Part shown: in pieces, positions 7,238 through 16,382 of the stretch | Layout of the letters: every line of letters begins with the position of its first letter | Position numbering within the stretch: position 1 is the first letter of the stretch | NCBI GenBank assembly: GCA_020722685.1 | Contig: DYKH01000055.1 | Span: 1-34,566, forward strand | Reading direction: 5' to 3' | Source: Caldithrix sp. | Lineage (GTDB): Bacteria; KSB1; UBA2214; DYKH01 | Length of the DNA: 34,566 nucleotides | Notes under the pieces: generated by a model | Seen by the model: the letters and a program-made list of their open reading frames with translations, nothing else | Told to the model about the DNA's origin: nothing | The model's database searches: none | Program-made: the position numbers and the translations under genes

Positions 7238-9485
7238 ATTCGAGACCCATTGTAGGCAAAAAAGGGAACATGTTCACCACGGCCAGCTCCGAGGGGTTGG
7301 AGTCGTGATTCCAAAAGTAGAAAAAGACGTTTTTGCGATTGTAGACGTTCACGATTTGCAGATAGGGTCTGCTGCGCAGACCGAATACCTGCCAGCGTTT
7401 CTGTATGCTGACATCCATCCGGTGATAGCTGGGGTAGCGGGCCGAGTTCTTCGCTCCTTTGCGGTTGTAGATTTCGTTACCCAATTCGTTGTTGTGGAAA
7501 TTCCATTCATAGTGGGCATACTTGCCGGGCACCGGAGTATACGGTGTGCCGGAACCGTAAGAAAACAGAGCGCCCAAAGTCCAGCCCTTGCCCAGATCAT
7601 AGTTGGCTACCAAGTTGAGGCTGTGTCGCCGATCCTGTTTGGGAAAGTAGTTGATGTGGTTAATGTCCCGCTTGGTCAAGCTATAAGAGTAGCCGAACCA
7701 CCCCGTCAAACGGCCGGCCGAGCGTTTGATCAATAGCTCGGCTCCGCGGGCGTGCCCATCCCCAACGAAGAAATCATCCCCTTCATTGGCAAAGTCACCT
7801 TGCTCATTGAGATCGAGCAGGTTGGTCATGCGCTTATGGTACAACTCGGTCGTCAAGATCAGCTCATAGGGAAGCCACCATTCAATCCCGGCTACATAGT
7901 GATCCGCATTCTGCGGCCGGTACTTTTCCGTCAGCGGAAACCAAAGGTCGATGAAATTGAAATTTTGCTCATCGCTTACGGCGGTCGTCAGGTACTGGTG
8001 ATAGATTCCCCAAGAACCCTTGAGCGCCAGATTCGGATAGAGCTGGTATTTGACAGTCAATCGCGGGGAAAGCCGCCAGCGCTGACCCAGATCATAGTAA
8101 TCCAACCGCGCCCCGGTTTTGAGACTAAGCTGCTTGAGTACTTGCCACTGATCCTGGCCGTAGATCGAGGTGATTCGCGGCTCGCTGAGATAGTTGAACA
8201 GGTCGATGTTGTTGATGCCGATCTGATAGCGGAAATCCAGCCAATTGCGCACAGCGCCGAATTTGATGGCGTGTCCTGGGAGGCCAAAGTAGGAAAAATC
8301 GCCCTTGGCCGACCAATCGGTAATACCGTTATGGATGTCCAAGGAGGCAGTTGAGCTGCTGGTAATATCCAGGTTCAGGTCATTGCGGAAGCGGCTGCGA
8401 GTGAGCAGGACCTCGGAGAATAATTGCGGATGAATGATCCAGCGCCAATTAACACTGGTGGTACGATTTCCCCATACCCAATCCATCTTCACATCGAAAT
8501 CGTCTTCTTCGCCGCCGGTGAAGGAGAAATCCAGCACGTCATCGCCGTAGAAGCCGCTCAGCGTTACCCGGTGCGCCTGCGAGAGGTCTAAATTCACCTT
8601 TCCCTGAAAATCATAAAAGTAATAGGGAAATTCGTAATCGGTGCCTTTGAACAACTGATCAAAATAAGTTCGTCTGGCGGTTACCAGAAAGGAACCACGT
8701 GGAATAGGACCTTCTAAAAGTGTTTTGGCGCTCAGCAGGCTGATGTTACCGCTGCCGTCCAGCTTTTTGGAATTGCCCTCCCGATTGCTGATATTCAGCA
8801 CCGAGGATAACCGTCCGCCATATTCCGCGGGAAAGCCGCCGCTCACGAACTCTACCTCTTTAATGGCATCGACATTGAAGGTACTAAAGACACCGCCCAA
8901 GTGGAAGGGATTGTAAACGGTCACCCCATCTAACAGCACCAGATTTTGATCCGGACTGCCCCCGCGCACGTAAAGCTGGCTGGAAAAATCATTGCGACTG
9001 ACGACGCCGGGAAGCATCTGCAGCGAGCGAAAGAGATCGGGCTCGGCCAAACCGGGCATGGTGACGATTTGTCGCGATTGCAACGTGGTGGTAGAAGTCT
9101 TCACCTCTCGCTCCAAACGCTCGCGCTCGGCGGTTTTCACCACCGCCGCCATCTCGATGGCGCTTTGCTTCAGGGAGACGTTTTCGGTAAGAGTCTTCCT
9201 CCCTGCCACGATCAGGCTCTTTTCTACGCGTTCATAGCCCAGCATAGAAAAGACGATGGTAAAAGTGTCGGCCGGCACCTTGGGGATGACGTAATAGCCG
9301 CGCTCATTGGTCACCGCCCCTAATTGTGTATCCTTGAGAAACACGTTGACGTAAGGCAGACTCTCGCCATTCTCGGAATCGCGCACAAAACCGTTAATGG
9401 CGCCGGTTTCTTGCGCCCATAGGCTGCCGGCGACAGAGATGAACAAGAGAATGCATCGCAATTTTCGCAAAAGGATTATGAGCAA
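7227..9485 (-). CDS. TonB-dependent outer membrane receptor with carboxypeptidase-regulatory-like domain
   Basis: The 752-residue protein has a signal peptide (1-24, ending LWA-Q), a CarboxypepD_reg-like beta domain (about 26-108, starting GAINGFVRDSENGESLPYVNV), and a TonB plug (about 140-235) containing LRSLQMLPGVV-type, QLYVRGGSPDQNLVLLDGVTVYNP and FPAEYGGRLSSVLNI motifs. The rest is a 22-strand-type barrel ending in the aromatic GLEFEF. The start is TTG at 9485 with AAGGA five bases upstream; no ATG lies in a suitable place. It would bring a bound ligand across the outer membrane using the TonB/ExbBD system. No TonB box was confidently seen. It is followed by the overlapping lipoprotein gene and preceded by a DUF6599 lipoprotein gene, giving a three-gene surface unit. 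Ligand unknown. Confidence 0.93.
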   Translation of the reverse strand: MLIILLRKLRCILLFISVAGSLWAQETGAINGFVRDSENGESLPYVNVFLKDTQLGAVTNERGYYVIPKVPADTFTIVFSMLGYERVEKSLIVAGRKTLTENVSLKQSAIEMAAVVKTAERERLEREVKTSTTTLQSRQIVTMPGLAEPDLFRSLQMLPGVVSRNDFSSQLYVRGGSPDQNLVLLDGVTVYNPFHLGGVFSTFNVDAIKEVEFVSGGFPAEYGGRLSSVLNISNREGNSKKLDGSGNISLLSAKTLLEGPIPRGSFLVTARRTYFDQLFKGTDYEFPYYFYDFQGKVNLDLSQAHRVTLSGFYGDDVLDFSFTGGEEDDFDVKMDWVWGNRTTSVNWRWIIHPQLFSEVLLTRSRFRNDLNLDITSSSTASLDIHNGITDWSAKGDFSYFGLPGHAIKFGAVRNWLDFRYQIGINNIDLFNYLSEPRITSIYGQDQWQVLKQLSLKTGARLDYYDLGQRWRLSPRLTVKYQLYPNLALKGSWGIYHQYLTTAVSDEQNFNFIDLWFPLTEKYRPQNADHYVAGIEWWLPYELILTTELYHKRMTNLLDLNEQGDFANEGDDFFVGDGHARGAELLIKRSAGRLTGWFGYSYSLTKRDINHINYFPKQDRRHSLNLVANYDLGKGWTLGALFSYGSGTPYTPVPGKYAHYEWNFHNNELGNEIYNRKGAKNSARYPSYHRMDVSIQKRWQVFGLRSRPYLQIVNVYNRKNVFFYFWNHDSNPSELAVVNMFPFLPTMGLEFEF

Positions 9486-9534
9486 GAGGGTCCTTGATGT
9501 GAAAATCGTAAGTTTTCCAGAGCCGGTCTGTTCC

Positions 9535-10428
9535 TCAAGAGATCAAGCCCATCAGCTCGACGGCAGCAGCTTGTGAGTTGGCCTTGAAAACGACATACAG
9601 CCTGTTTCCGCCAACCTTGATGGCATAGAACTGGCCTTTGTCGTCCTGATATAACGAACCTACTGGTGGATTCATCGCCGCATATTTTTGTGCAAGGACC
9701 GCTGCCAGTTCGGACTCCTTTGCTTTTGCCGCTTCGGCCTGCGGATACTGAACCACTAAGATTTGCCCTTCTCCGCTGCTTACTTGATAGGCGCCACAAA
9801 CAGCCTCGGCGTTGGCGCCACCCAAGCTGAGGACGTTCTCACCGGTGATGTAGAAGCGCATATTCAAGGCAAGCATGCCTTTGATGTAGCCGGCGCTGCG
9901 CTCCACCAATCCCGAGGCCGGGAGTGCGGAAAGCAGCTCCGGCGGTTTGGAGTGGACGGCGATTTTCTTGGAAATTTTCTTGGCGAACTCTGCAAGCACA
10001 CTTTGCGTGGCCCGATCCGACTTGTAGCCCATGATGACGACGTAAAATCGATCCTGCCAGAAAGCGGTCTGGTACTCGTACTGGTAGCCTTCATCTCCGA
10101 CCTTTAGCGGAGTCACCTCAGGCCCGCGGTGGACGGAATAAACGCCATAGGCTGCTTTGGCATCGGTCATTTCATAAATATCCACCACCAACGATTCGTC
10201 TCCGTGAAAATATTCCTGCGTAATGACCTGCACAAATCCATACTCTAAATAGATCTCGGCGCCGCCGTTGATATATTCGTAAAGTTGGTTACCTTTATAA
10301 GTGCGGCCGGCTTCCCCCCGCTGCCATTCGCTCAGCTTGGAGCCGGGCGGCAGCATTTCTTCGATGGTTTTAGCCGGCTTATTACAGGATAAGAAAAGTG
10401 CGCTCAGAACAAGAAGAAAGAATATCAC
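9535..10428 (-). CDS. DUF6599-family lipoprotein
   Basis: The 297-residue protein begins with a short lipoprotein signal ending LFLSC (Cys15). The mature part has GNQLYEYINGGAEIYLEYGF (about 45-64), a hallmark of DUF6599 proteins, followed by VDIYEMTDAKAAYGVYS and a second half with a matching alpha/beta pattern, suggesting two similar halves. The start is GTG at 10428 with GGGAG six bases upstream, lying within the end of the upstream gene, so these two are almost certainly co-transcribed. The family is found in anaerobic and environmental bacteria and its function is not known. The location is likely the periplasmic face of a membrane. Confidence 0.8.
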   Translation of the reverse strand: MIFFLLVLSALFLSCNKPAKTIEEMLPPGSKLSEWQRGEAGRTYKGNQLYEYINGGAEIYLEYGFVQVITQEYFHGDESLVVDIYEMTDAKAAYGVYSVHRGPEVTPLKVGDEGYQYEYQTAFWQDRFYVVIMGYKSDRATQSVLAEFAKKISKKIAVHSKPPELLSALPASGLVERSAGYIKGMLALNMRFYITGENVLSLGGANAEAVCGAYQVSSGEGQILVVQYPQAEAAKAKESELAAVLAQKYAAMNPPVGSLYQDDKGQFYAIKVGGNRLYVVFKANSQAAAVELMGLIS

Positions 10429-10431
10429 GTT

Positions 10432-11388
10432 TTACTCCCTCGTTTGCATTTTTTCTTTGACGGCCGCGAAAAGCAGCGGAATCATAATTTCGTGGTGCCC
10501 GGTAAGAGCGAATCCTTTGCCACCGGTAAGATTAGGGCGGCTAACGACATTGACACCGGGTCGGTAGTGCTGGATCATGTCAAAATTGGCGGTGACAAAG
10601 CCGTGCGCCGGATGGCCCAAATTGCGCACGACGGTCAACGCCTTGAGAAACACCTCCGGCATGATCACCGAGGAGCCGAGATGGAGCACGACGCCGCCGT
10701 CCCCCAAGTCGGTGAGGTTTTGCGCGAAGATTTTAAAATCCCGATAGGAAAGCTCGCCAATCGCAGCGCCGTCAGCGTTCGGCTGTTGGTGCACGATGTC
10801 GGTACCGATGGCGACGTGCACCGTTAGCGGCACGTGGTATTTGATGGCAGAGGCTAATAAGCTGTACTGGACAAATGGCGGCGATTCGGCGAGGATGCGC
10901 TCCCCCAAGATTTCACCAAAACCCTTGGTAGAACTTTTTGCCCGGGAAATGGTGGTGTTGATAATTTCGCCGGTTTCTTTCGCCATGCCAAAGCTGCCAT
11001 CCTGCAAGCCCTCGGCAACATCTTCGGAGGTTGTACCCCAATAGGCCAGCTCGGTATCGTGAATAGCACAGGCGCCATTGCAAGCCAGCGCAGTGATGAT
11101 TCCGTGCTGCATGGCGTCGACCAGCAGCGGACTCAGGCCGACCTTGATGACGTGCGCGCCCATCAACACTATGACCGGCTTTTCCCGTCTCCTTGCATTG
11201 ACGATCAGGGCCACCAATTGGCGCAGATCGTCAGCCTTCAAGATTTTCGGCAGCGACTGAAAAAAGTCGAGGAATGAATCTCCTGAACGCCAGGGCCGGA
11301 CAAAATCTCCTGTCACAACTTTGCTCTTACGCGCTTGGATGGAATAGGTCTTGACCTTGCTGGTGTCAATTTGTTTGTATCGTGACAT
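10432..11388 (-). CDS. Conserved enzyme-like protein, possible distant deoxyhypusine synthase fold
   Basis: The best start is ATG at 11388 (GGGAGGTGGGAAA just upstream), giving 318 residues; an in-frame ATG farther out at 11475 has no such site. The sequence is strongly patterned: VIVLMGAHVIKVGLSPLLVDAMQHG, ACNGACAIHDTELAYWG, TSEDVAEGLQDGSFGMAKETGEIIN, and DLGDGGVVLHLGSSVIMPEVFLKAL. The NGAxxIHD and GGVVLHLGSS stretches remind me of the NAD-binding deoxyhypusine-synthase fold, but I do not see the active-site Lys motif of that enzyme, so function is not assigned. It looks cytoplasmic, without signal or membrane segments. It sits directly upstream of the DUF6599 gene (3-base gap) and after the TlpA protein gene. 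Confidence 0.7.
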   Translation of the reverse strand: MSRYKQIDTSKVKTYSIQARKSKVVTGDFVRPWRSGDSFLDFFQSLPKILKADDLRQLVALIVNARRREKPVIVLMGAHVIKVGLSPLLVDAMQHGIITALACNGACAIHDTELAYWGTTSEDVAEGLQDGSFGMAKETGEIINTTISRAKSSTKGFGEILGERILAESPPFVQYSLLASAIKYHVPLTVHVAIGTDIVHQQPNADGAAIGELSYRDFKIFAQNLTDLGDGGVVLHLGSSVIMPEVFLKALTVVRNLGHPAHGFVTANFDMIQHYRPGVNVVSRPNLTGGKGFALTGHHEIMIPLLFAAVKEKMQTRE

Positions 11389-11530
11389 TTTCCCACCTCC
11401 CAACTGATCGATCAATAAGCTACCTGGCCTTTCCCCAAAAGCCGATGAATTATGCCTTGCATGATAAGCGTTCATATCACAGACTACCTTGAGGCGGCAT
11501 AAAATTCTCAGGGAAATCCCCGTTGCACGT

Positions 11531-13360
11531 TCATTTCAGCGCCCCCCTAATCAACGGGCGCAGTTGCTCAGAGCGGCTCTCTCCACCCCCGGTCAAAGCA
11601 AATTCGATCTCGCCCTCTCTGTTGAGAATAATATGCGTCGGATAGTTCACCACTGCAAATTGCCTGGCAATTTCTTTGGCATTCGGCACAATGGAGTACT
11701 TGAACGGATTCTTATCTAAAAAGCTCTTTAGCTCTGTCTCGTTGTTTAGTGCAAAGGCGATAAAAACCACCGAGTCTTTTTTGAAATCCTTGGTCAAACG
11801 GTTGAGACCCGGAATCTCCACCTTGCACGGAGCACAGCCCACGTACCAAAAGTTGAGCACCACGACCTTGCCCTGAAGATCAGACCGCCGCAGCCGCTTG
11901 CCGTCCAGAGTGGTGACATCAAAATCAGGAGCGGGTTTCTTTTCGCCAGCAGCAATGGCGTTTTGATTTTGGGTGGCCAATTTTAGGTATTCATCAAAAC
12001 CCTTTGCAGTAAGATGACGTTGCTGATAGAGCGCTTTGAGAGAATCTTTGGCTTCTTTAGAGCCGAAGCGCAAGGCTTGCAAAAAACGCTCCTCCGCTTT
12101 GACTGGATCACTCAGTCGATGCCAGATGGCCGCTTCCTTGAGCTGATGATTGGCTCTGGGCTCTTTCAAAATGGACTGGGCCATGAAAATGTCCTCCAAA
12201 GCTCTGACATAATTGCCCAGCCGGAAGTGAACGTCGGAGCTGAGAGCAAAATAGTCGGAAAGCGTCATTTCCCAAAGCTTGCCGGAGATGTCCTGATACA
12301 AGCGACTTTTCCCTTGCAGCAACAGCTCGATGGCCTGATGAATCGATTCGGCTGCAGCGGGCAGCTTTTGCCCGGTTTCCAAATAGGCATTTGCTAAAAC
12401 AAAATAGGGTGCAGGATTGCCCGATTCGGCCTTTAGCCATGACTCGCAAACGGCCTCGACCGTCGCCAACGGGATTTGTTTTTGACCGTCAAGATCTGCG
12501 CAAGCATCGCGCGCGAAGGACGTTTGCGGATGGCTCTCGATCCATTTCGCTTTCATCTGTCGAACGCGTTTTGGGCCATCGCCCTTAATTTGATTTGAAT
12601 AGGTCAATGACTCGTAGTCATGGACGGCTTGGCCGGTATAATATGAAAGTGGATAGCTAATCACCAGTTTGCGTAAAACTTCCCGACTCTTCTTTTCTTT
12701 GCCCAACAGCATATAACCATAAGAAAGGGAATAGAGCAGGCCGGCGGAATCATCGGCAGTTGCCTTTTCCAATAGAGGCAGTTCATGCTCGACGATGCCC
12801 TTTAGCCTGACCGGATCAAAGACACCTTGCGCAAACCACTTCTCCCGGTAAGCAGCGTAATTCTTCGGATAGTGCTCCATTTCCTGGTAAAAGTAGTCCA
12901 GATAACTTTCCGTCAAAAACGGTGATGTCATCTTGTGCAAATTCGCGCCGCGCGCCGGGCTGCCATCCGGTCGATAAATTAGGGTAGACACAACCGCGTT
13001 CAAATCCCAATCGCTGGCGGTTACGAAATAGAAGGTCAGATAGGCAAGGTCTTCCGTCACAGGCATTCTGAATTGGAAAACCTGCCCCACTTTTTTCATC
13101 TTGGCATTCTTTTGCTGAGAAGAATCCGCCCAGAATACGTGATAGACGACGTTGATTTCATCGCCGGACAAAAATTTGGCAGAATCGACTTGCGGATTGT
13201 AAGCCACCTGCAGAGTATCTCCCCATCTCGGCTCCTTCGGGGTGATCTCGGCGATTTGGCCGGCCGCGGAGGCAACAGCACCCAAGACGCCGAGGAACGT
13301 TGCCGCGAAAGAGACCAGCAAGAACGCGCGGGAGGTCGCTTCCTGATGCCACCTATTCAA
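11531..13360 (-). CDS. TPR-containing periplasmic protein with C-terminal TlpA-like thioredoxin domain
   Basis: The 609-residue protein has a signal peptide (residues about 10-34), a beta-rich N-terminal region (35-150), a helical region with tetratricopeptide-like repeats (about 180-455), and a thioredoxin-like domain of the TlpA/AhpC-TSA type (about 465-609). The redox motif is GCAPCK with Cys509 and Cys512, and the cis-Pro is in NYPTH (about residue 574). KPAPDFDVTTLDGKRLRRSDLQGK is a typical lead-in. It would reduce or oxidise thiols on the outer side of the inner membrane. The start is TTG at 13360 with AAAGGAGT nine bases upstream, lying in the end of the DUF3108 gene (8-base overlap), so the two are co-translated. 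Confidence 0.88.
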   Translation of the reverse strand: MNRWHQEATSRAFLLVSFAATFLGVLGAVASAAGQIAEITPKEPRWGDTLQVAYNPQVDSAKFLSGDEINVVYHVFWADSSQQKNAKMKKVGQVFQFRMPVTEDLAYLTFYFVTASDWDLNAVVSTLIYRPDGSPARGANLHKMTSPFLTESYLDYFYQEMEHYPKNYAAYREKWFAQGVFDPVRLKGIVEHELPLLEKATADDSAGLLYSLSYGYMLLGKEKKSREVLRKLVISYPLSYYTGQAVHDYESLTYSNQIKGDGPKRVRQMKAKWIESHPQTSFARDACADLDGQKQIPLATVEAVCESWLKAESGNPAPYFVLANAYLETGQKLPAAAESIHQAIELLLQGKSRLYQDISGKLWEMTLSDYFALSSDVHFRLGNYVRALEDIFMAQSILKEPRANHQLKEAAIWHRLSDPVKAEERFLQALRFGSKEAKDSLKALYQQRHLTAKGFDEYLKLATQNQNAIAAGEKKPAPDFDVTTLDGKRLRRSDLQGKVVVLNFWYVGCAPCKVEIPGLNRLTKDFKKDSVVFIAFALNNETELKSFLDKNPFKYSIVPNAKEIARQFAVVNYPTHIILNREGEIEFALTGGGESRSEQLRPLIRGALK

Positions 13361-14174
13361 TCGGCACCACTCCTTTCATCGCATCCAGATCCATGGTCAA
13401 CGAGCCGGCGGTGATTTTCGAGCGGATGCGAATCGGGATGTGCCGCGCATCCGTGGTCAGCCACAGCAGTAGCTTGCCCTTTGGCTTCACCTTAGCTTCA
13501 GGACGCATGGAGGGTTCGAGATAAAAGCATTCGAATTTGCCGGCATCAACCTTGATCTTTTCCTTCTTAACCACTTTGATGAACAGCGGAAAGAACTTTT
13601 TATCGGCATAATTGTCAATGGGAAAAACGGCGCCGACTTCTAACGGCTGAATTCGAGCATAATAGATGATGGAGATGACGTCCTGTGTGAATGGAGGAAC
13701 TTTGAGTGTATCCTTGCCCTCAAAGGTGCGGCTGTGGTGCGGGTCGAACTTGGCCGAGCGATCGGCTTTGTACTTTCCCTCACGGATGCGCTTGCTATAG
13801 AACCAAGGGAAAATCCCTTCCACATCGACTATTGTCTCCATGTGATCTTCGACTCTAAAGAACTTGGAGAAAAAAGCATTGGACTTGACATCGGAGGTGA
13901 TGCGATAACAGGATCTGCCTTTCCAATCGGTGATCTCCTGCACGCGCATCACCGCGTCTCCGGCGCCCAAAAAGCCAAAACTTACGTTATACGATAACTC
14001 TTCGCCGACGGTGAACGCCTCGTTAGCGATGCTGCGCAGGACAAAGGCGCTCTCCATGATGTCCACTTCGCCATCAGAGGTTGGCACGCTTAGACTGTCC
14101 GCGGCGAGAGCGTGGCTCAGAAAGACCATGAGTATCAATTGGACTGTGGCTATTTCTTGCGGTAGCTTTGTCAT
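13353..14174 (-). CDS. DUF3108-domain exported protein
   Basis: I take ATG at 14174 as start because it gives a signal peptide (MTKLPQEIATVQLILMVFLS, cleaved after AxA near residue 25) and overlaps the preceding gene as ATGA; the frame continues upstream without such features. The 273-residue product has the DUF3108 pattern: GEELSYNVSFGFLGAGDAVM (about 65-84), ITSDVKSNAFFSKFFRVEDHMETIVD, and the end WLTTDARHIPIRIRSK. DUF3108 proteins are periplasmic beta-rich proteins of unknown role, often beside envelope genes. It ends with TAG and overlaps the TPR-TlpA gene. Confidence 0.85.
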   Translation of the reverse strand: MTKLPQEIATVQLILMVFLSHALAADSLSVPTSDGEVDIMESAFVLRSIANEAFTVGEELSYNVSFGFLGAGDAVMRVQEITDWKGRSCYRITSDVKSNAFFSKFFRVEDHMETIVDVEGIFPWFYSKRIREGKYKADRSAKFDPHHSRTFEGKDTLKVPPFTQDVISIIYYARIQPLEVGAVFPIDNYADKKFFPLFIKVVKKEKIKVDAGKFECFYLEPSMRPEAKVKPKGKLLLWLTTDARHIPIRIRSKITAGSLTMDLDAMKGVVPIE

Positions 14175-15196
14175 CTTTGCAGTTTTTCTTTTGCCAAAGT
14201 AAAGACCTGCTGCACGGAAATGAGTTCCATGCAATTGCCGTGTCTGCACCGCTCCGGCTTGCATCTCTCGCAAACCTGAACCGGCGGCATGATGACCGAG
14301 TTCGGGCGACGGTAAGGCCCCCATCTTTCCGGCAAACACGGTGCGATCGGGCAGTACAATCCGATGACCTCGGTCGCTACCGCCACAGCGAGGTGAAGGG
14401 GACCCGTGCTGTTGGCAACGACCAAAGACGCCCTTTTCAACAACGCCGTTAGCTCCTTGATGCTGGAAACACCTTCTGCGCGAATCAAGGGACTGCTTGC
14501 AGCCGCCTGCACGCGATCCAGTAGACCGGCCTCGGCCTTGGTTCCGGTTAGGACCACAGGAATTTCCAGCGTTTTTTGAATGGCATCGGCCAATTGCCCA
14601 AACTTTTCTGCCGGCCAGTCCAAGGCTGAACCGCCGCTGCCTGGATGAATCACAACAAAAGGCTTCTGGTTGCTAATCCCGTTTTGCTCAAGAAAGTTCG
14701 TGACTTTTTCTTCTGCTGAATTGGGAATCTGAAACTTAAATTCGACCGCATCCGCTTTGACGCCAATGCCGGCGGCCATTTCCAGATTGAGATCCACCTC
14801 ATGCCGGCCGCTGTTTTTGCGATGTTGGTAGATTTTGCGGTTGAAGAGAAATGAATAGAACCGATAACCGCTGCCCACCCTCACCGGAATCCCAGCCAGC
14901 CGGCACAGCAAGGCCAGGCGAAGATCGGAGTGCAATAACAAAGCGACGTCGAACCGATGAATTTTGAGCTGCGCAGCCAGCCGTATTACACCCAATCCGC
15001 GGTATCGGCCTGCCGGATCATCCAAGATTACGGCATCCAAATCCGGATGCCCGGCCACCACCTCTTCCGTGTAAGCGCGAACCAGCATGGCGACGTAGGC
15101 ATGGGGAAAGTTCTGCTTGATGGCCGTCAACACGGGTGTGGAAAGCACCACGTCGCCAATCCGATCGGTGCGGACGACCAAAAAACGCTGACTCAT
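14171..15196 (-). CDS. Glycosyltransferase family 9 (heptosyltransferase-like)
   Basis: ATG at 15196 has a strong GGAGGAGGT site, giving 341 residues. The GT9 signatures are present: FLVVRTDRIGDVVLSTPVLTAIK at the start, FVVIHPGSGGSALDWPAEKFGQLA (about 190-214) in the donor-binding half, and VVANSTGPLHLAVAVATEVIGLYCP (about 273-297). Members move heptose or related sugars from ADP-activated donors onto the lipopolysaccharide inner core at the inner membrane. The C-terminal region is notable for Cys-rich CERCKPERCRHGNC, a possible metal site seen in some family members. It is followed by DUF3108 with an ATGA overlap and preceded, 47 bases away, by the phosphatase gene. Confidence 0.9.
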   Translation of the reverse strand: MSQRFLVVRTDRIGDVVLSTPVLTAIKQNFPHAYVAMLVRAYTEEVVAGHPDLDAVILDDPAGRYRGLGVIRLAAQLKIHRFDVALLLHSDLRLALLCRLAGIPVRVGSGYRFYSFLFNRKIYQHRKNSGRHEVDLNLEMAAGIGVKADAVEFKFQIPNSAEEKVTNFLEQNGISNQKPFVVIHPGSGGSALDWPAEKFGQLADAIQKTLEIPVVLTGTKAEAGLLDRVQAAASSPLIRAEGVSSIKELTALLKRASLVVANSTGPLHLAVAVATEVIGLYCPIAPCLPERWGPYRRPNSVIMPPVQVCERCKPERCRHGNCMELISVQQVFTLAKEKLQR

Positions 15197-15243
15197 TCTG
15201 ACCTCCTCCCGCCTAACCGAATTGGCTTTTGCGAAACGGCCAT

Positions 15244-15738
15244 TCAATCATAATAATCGTTGATCAGACGGACCAGCCGGGGCAGAATGCGCGTGATCTC
15301 ATCTGCCAGCATATCCCGGACTTCCCGATACGTTTCGAGGCTTAGACCGATTGGATCCGGGATGGATTCCAGTCCAAGCGGTTTGGATTTTCTATCAAAA
15401 GTCCGCAGCAAGAAAATATCATCTCTGCGTTCAGGATACATTCGCTGCAAATAGTCGACATGCTCATGGGCCATGGCAAAAACAATGTTCGATTCTTTCA
15501 CCAGCGCTCCTGTGATGCCGCTGGAGGAGTGACGGCTGATGTCGACACCCAGTTCCTTCATGACGTCAATTGCTTCCTTGGTTGCGGGGCTGCCCTGTAT
15601 GCCCAATGTGCCGGCTGAGGTGACTCTGACTTTTTCCCTTAGATTCGCCGGCAGCTTGCTGCGCAGGAGGCCTACGGCCATGGGGCTTCTACAGCTATTG
15701 CCGGAACAGACGAACAGAATTTGATAGGGTTTTTTCAT
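15244..15738 (-). CDS. Low-molecular-weight protein phosphatase (YwlE/Wzb-like)
   Basis: The 164-residue protein has the phosphate loop CSGNSCRS (Cys11 nucleophile, Arg17) and the late acid in IPDPIG (Asp128), so the catalytic residues are all present. The fold is that of the low-molecular-weight Tyr/Arg phosphatases, which remove phosphate from Tyr kinases of capsule export (Wzb/Wzc) or from protein Arg (YwlE). Loop residues alone do not tell which. Its ATG overlaps the TGA stop of the threonylcarbamoyl-AMP synthase gene (15735-15738), an arrangement found for YwlE-like phosphatases next to the ywlC-type gene in Bacillus, so a similar partnership is plausible. Confidence 0.92.
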   Translation of the reverse strand: MKKPYQILFVCSGNSCRSPMAVGLLRSKLPANLREKVRVTSAGTLGIQGSPATKEAIDVMKELGVDISRHSSSGITGALVKESNIVFAMAHEHVDYLQRMYPERRDDIFLLRTFDRKSKPLGLESIPDPIGLSLETYREVRDMLADEITRILPRLVRLINDYYD

Positions 15739-16382
15739 AGCTCTTGAACGGTGTCTAAAACAGTATTGATTTCCAGAATCGATATGGCGCCTTCGCGGAT
15801 AATGCGTGCCGGGCTGCGGGTCACATCCACGACCGTCGAAGGCGTTCTTGACGGTGTCTCGCCTCCGTCAATGATCAGGTCCAGCGCCGAGCCGAAAGTA
15901 TTGATGACCTCCAAGGCGGTGGTGCTGGCCGGCTCGCCGCTGAGGTTGGCGCTGGTAGAGACAATCGGAAATCCGCACGCCTTGAGGAGCGCGGAACAAA
16001 TCGCCGAATCGGGAATGCGAATGGCGATGGTCTTGAGCTTGCGAAAGGCAAATTGTTGCAGACGCGGCGAGGCCTTAAAGACCAATGTCACCGGCCCGGG
16101 CCAGAAATTTTCGATCAGCCGCTCCGCGGCTTCCGGTATTTCTTCTACCAAGTCGCTGATCTGCAAGACGTCGGCGGCGATCAGTATCAAGGCTTTGCTG
16201 CGATCACGATTCTTCAGATCATAAATGCGATTGACCGCTTCGGCATTGAAGGCGCTGCAGCCGATTCCGTAAACCGTTTCCGTTGGGTAACCAATGACTC
16301 CACCATTTTGCAGTACCCGCGCAGCCAGACCGATCAAGTCCTCTTCCGGGCGAATCGCGTTGATTTTTAGAACTTCGCTCAT
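15735..16382 (-). CDS. tsaC: L-threonylcarbamoyladenylate synthase (Sua5/YrdC family)
   Basis: I choose ATG at 16382 (215 residues); an earlier TTG at 16391 adds three residues and neither has a clear ribosome binding site. The family motifs are GVIGYPTETVYGIGCSAFN (about 29-47), IYDLKNRDRSKALILI (about 53-68), GPVTLVF and PIVSTSANLSGEPAST (about 138-153). The enzyme makes threonylcarbamoyl-AMP from Thr, bicarbonate and ATP for the t6A modification at tRNA A37. The Sua5 C-terminal extension is absent, so it is the short TsaC/YrdC type. TrmO at 4950 acts later on the same tRNA base. Co-transcribed with the phosphatase. Confidence 0.92.
   Translation of the reverse strand: MSEVLKINAIRPEEDLIGLAARVLQNGGVIGYPTETVYGIGCSAFNAEAVNRIYDLKNRDRSKALILIAADVLQISDLVEEIPEAAERLIENFWPGPVTLVFKASPRLQQFAFRKLKTIAIRIPDSAICSALLKACGFPIVSTSANLSGEPASTTALEVINTFGSALDLIIDGGETPSRTPSTVVDVTRSPARIIREGAISILEINTVLDTVQEL

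Noticed and set aside
7752..8354. Plus-strand 200-codon open frame opposite the TonB-dependent receptor
   Set aside because: Shadow of the well-supported receptor gene; no ribosome binding site or family pattern.
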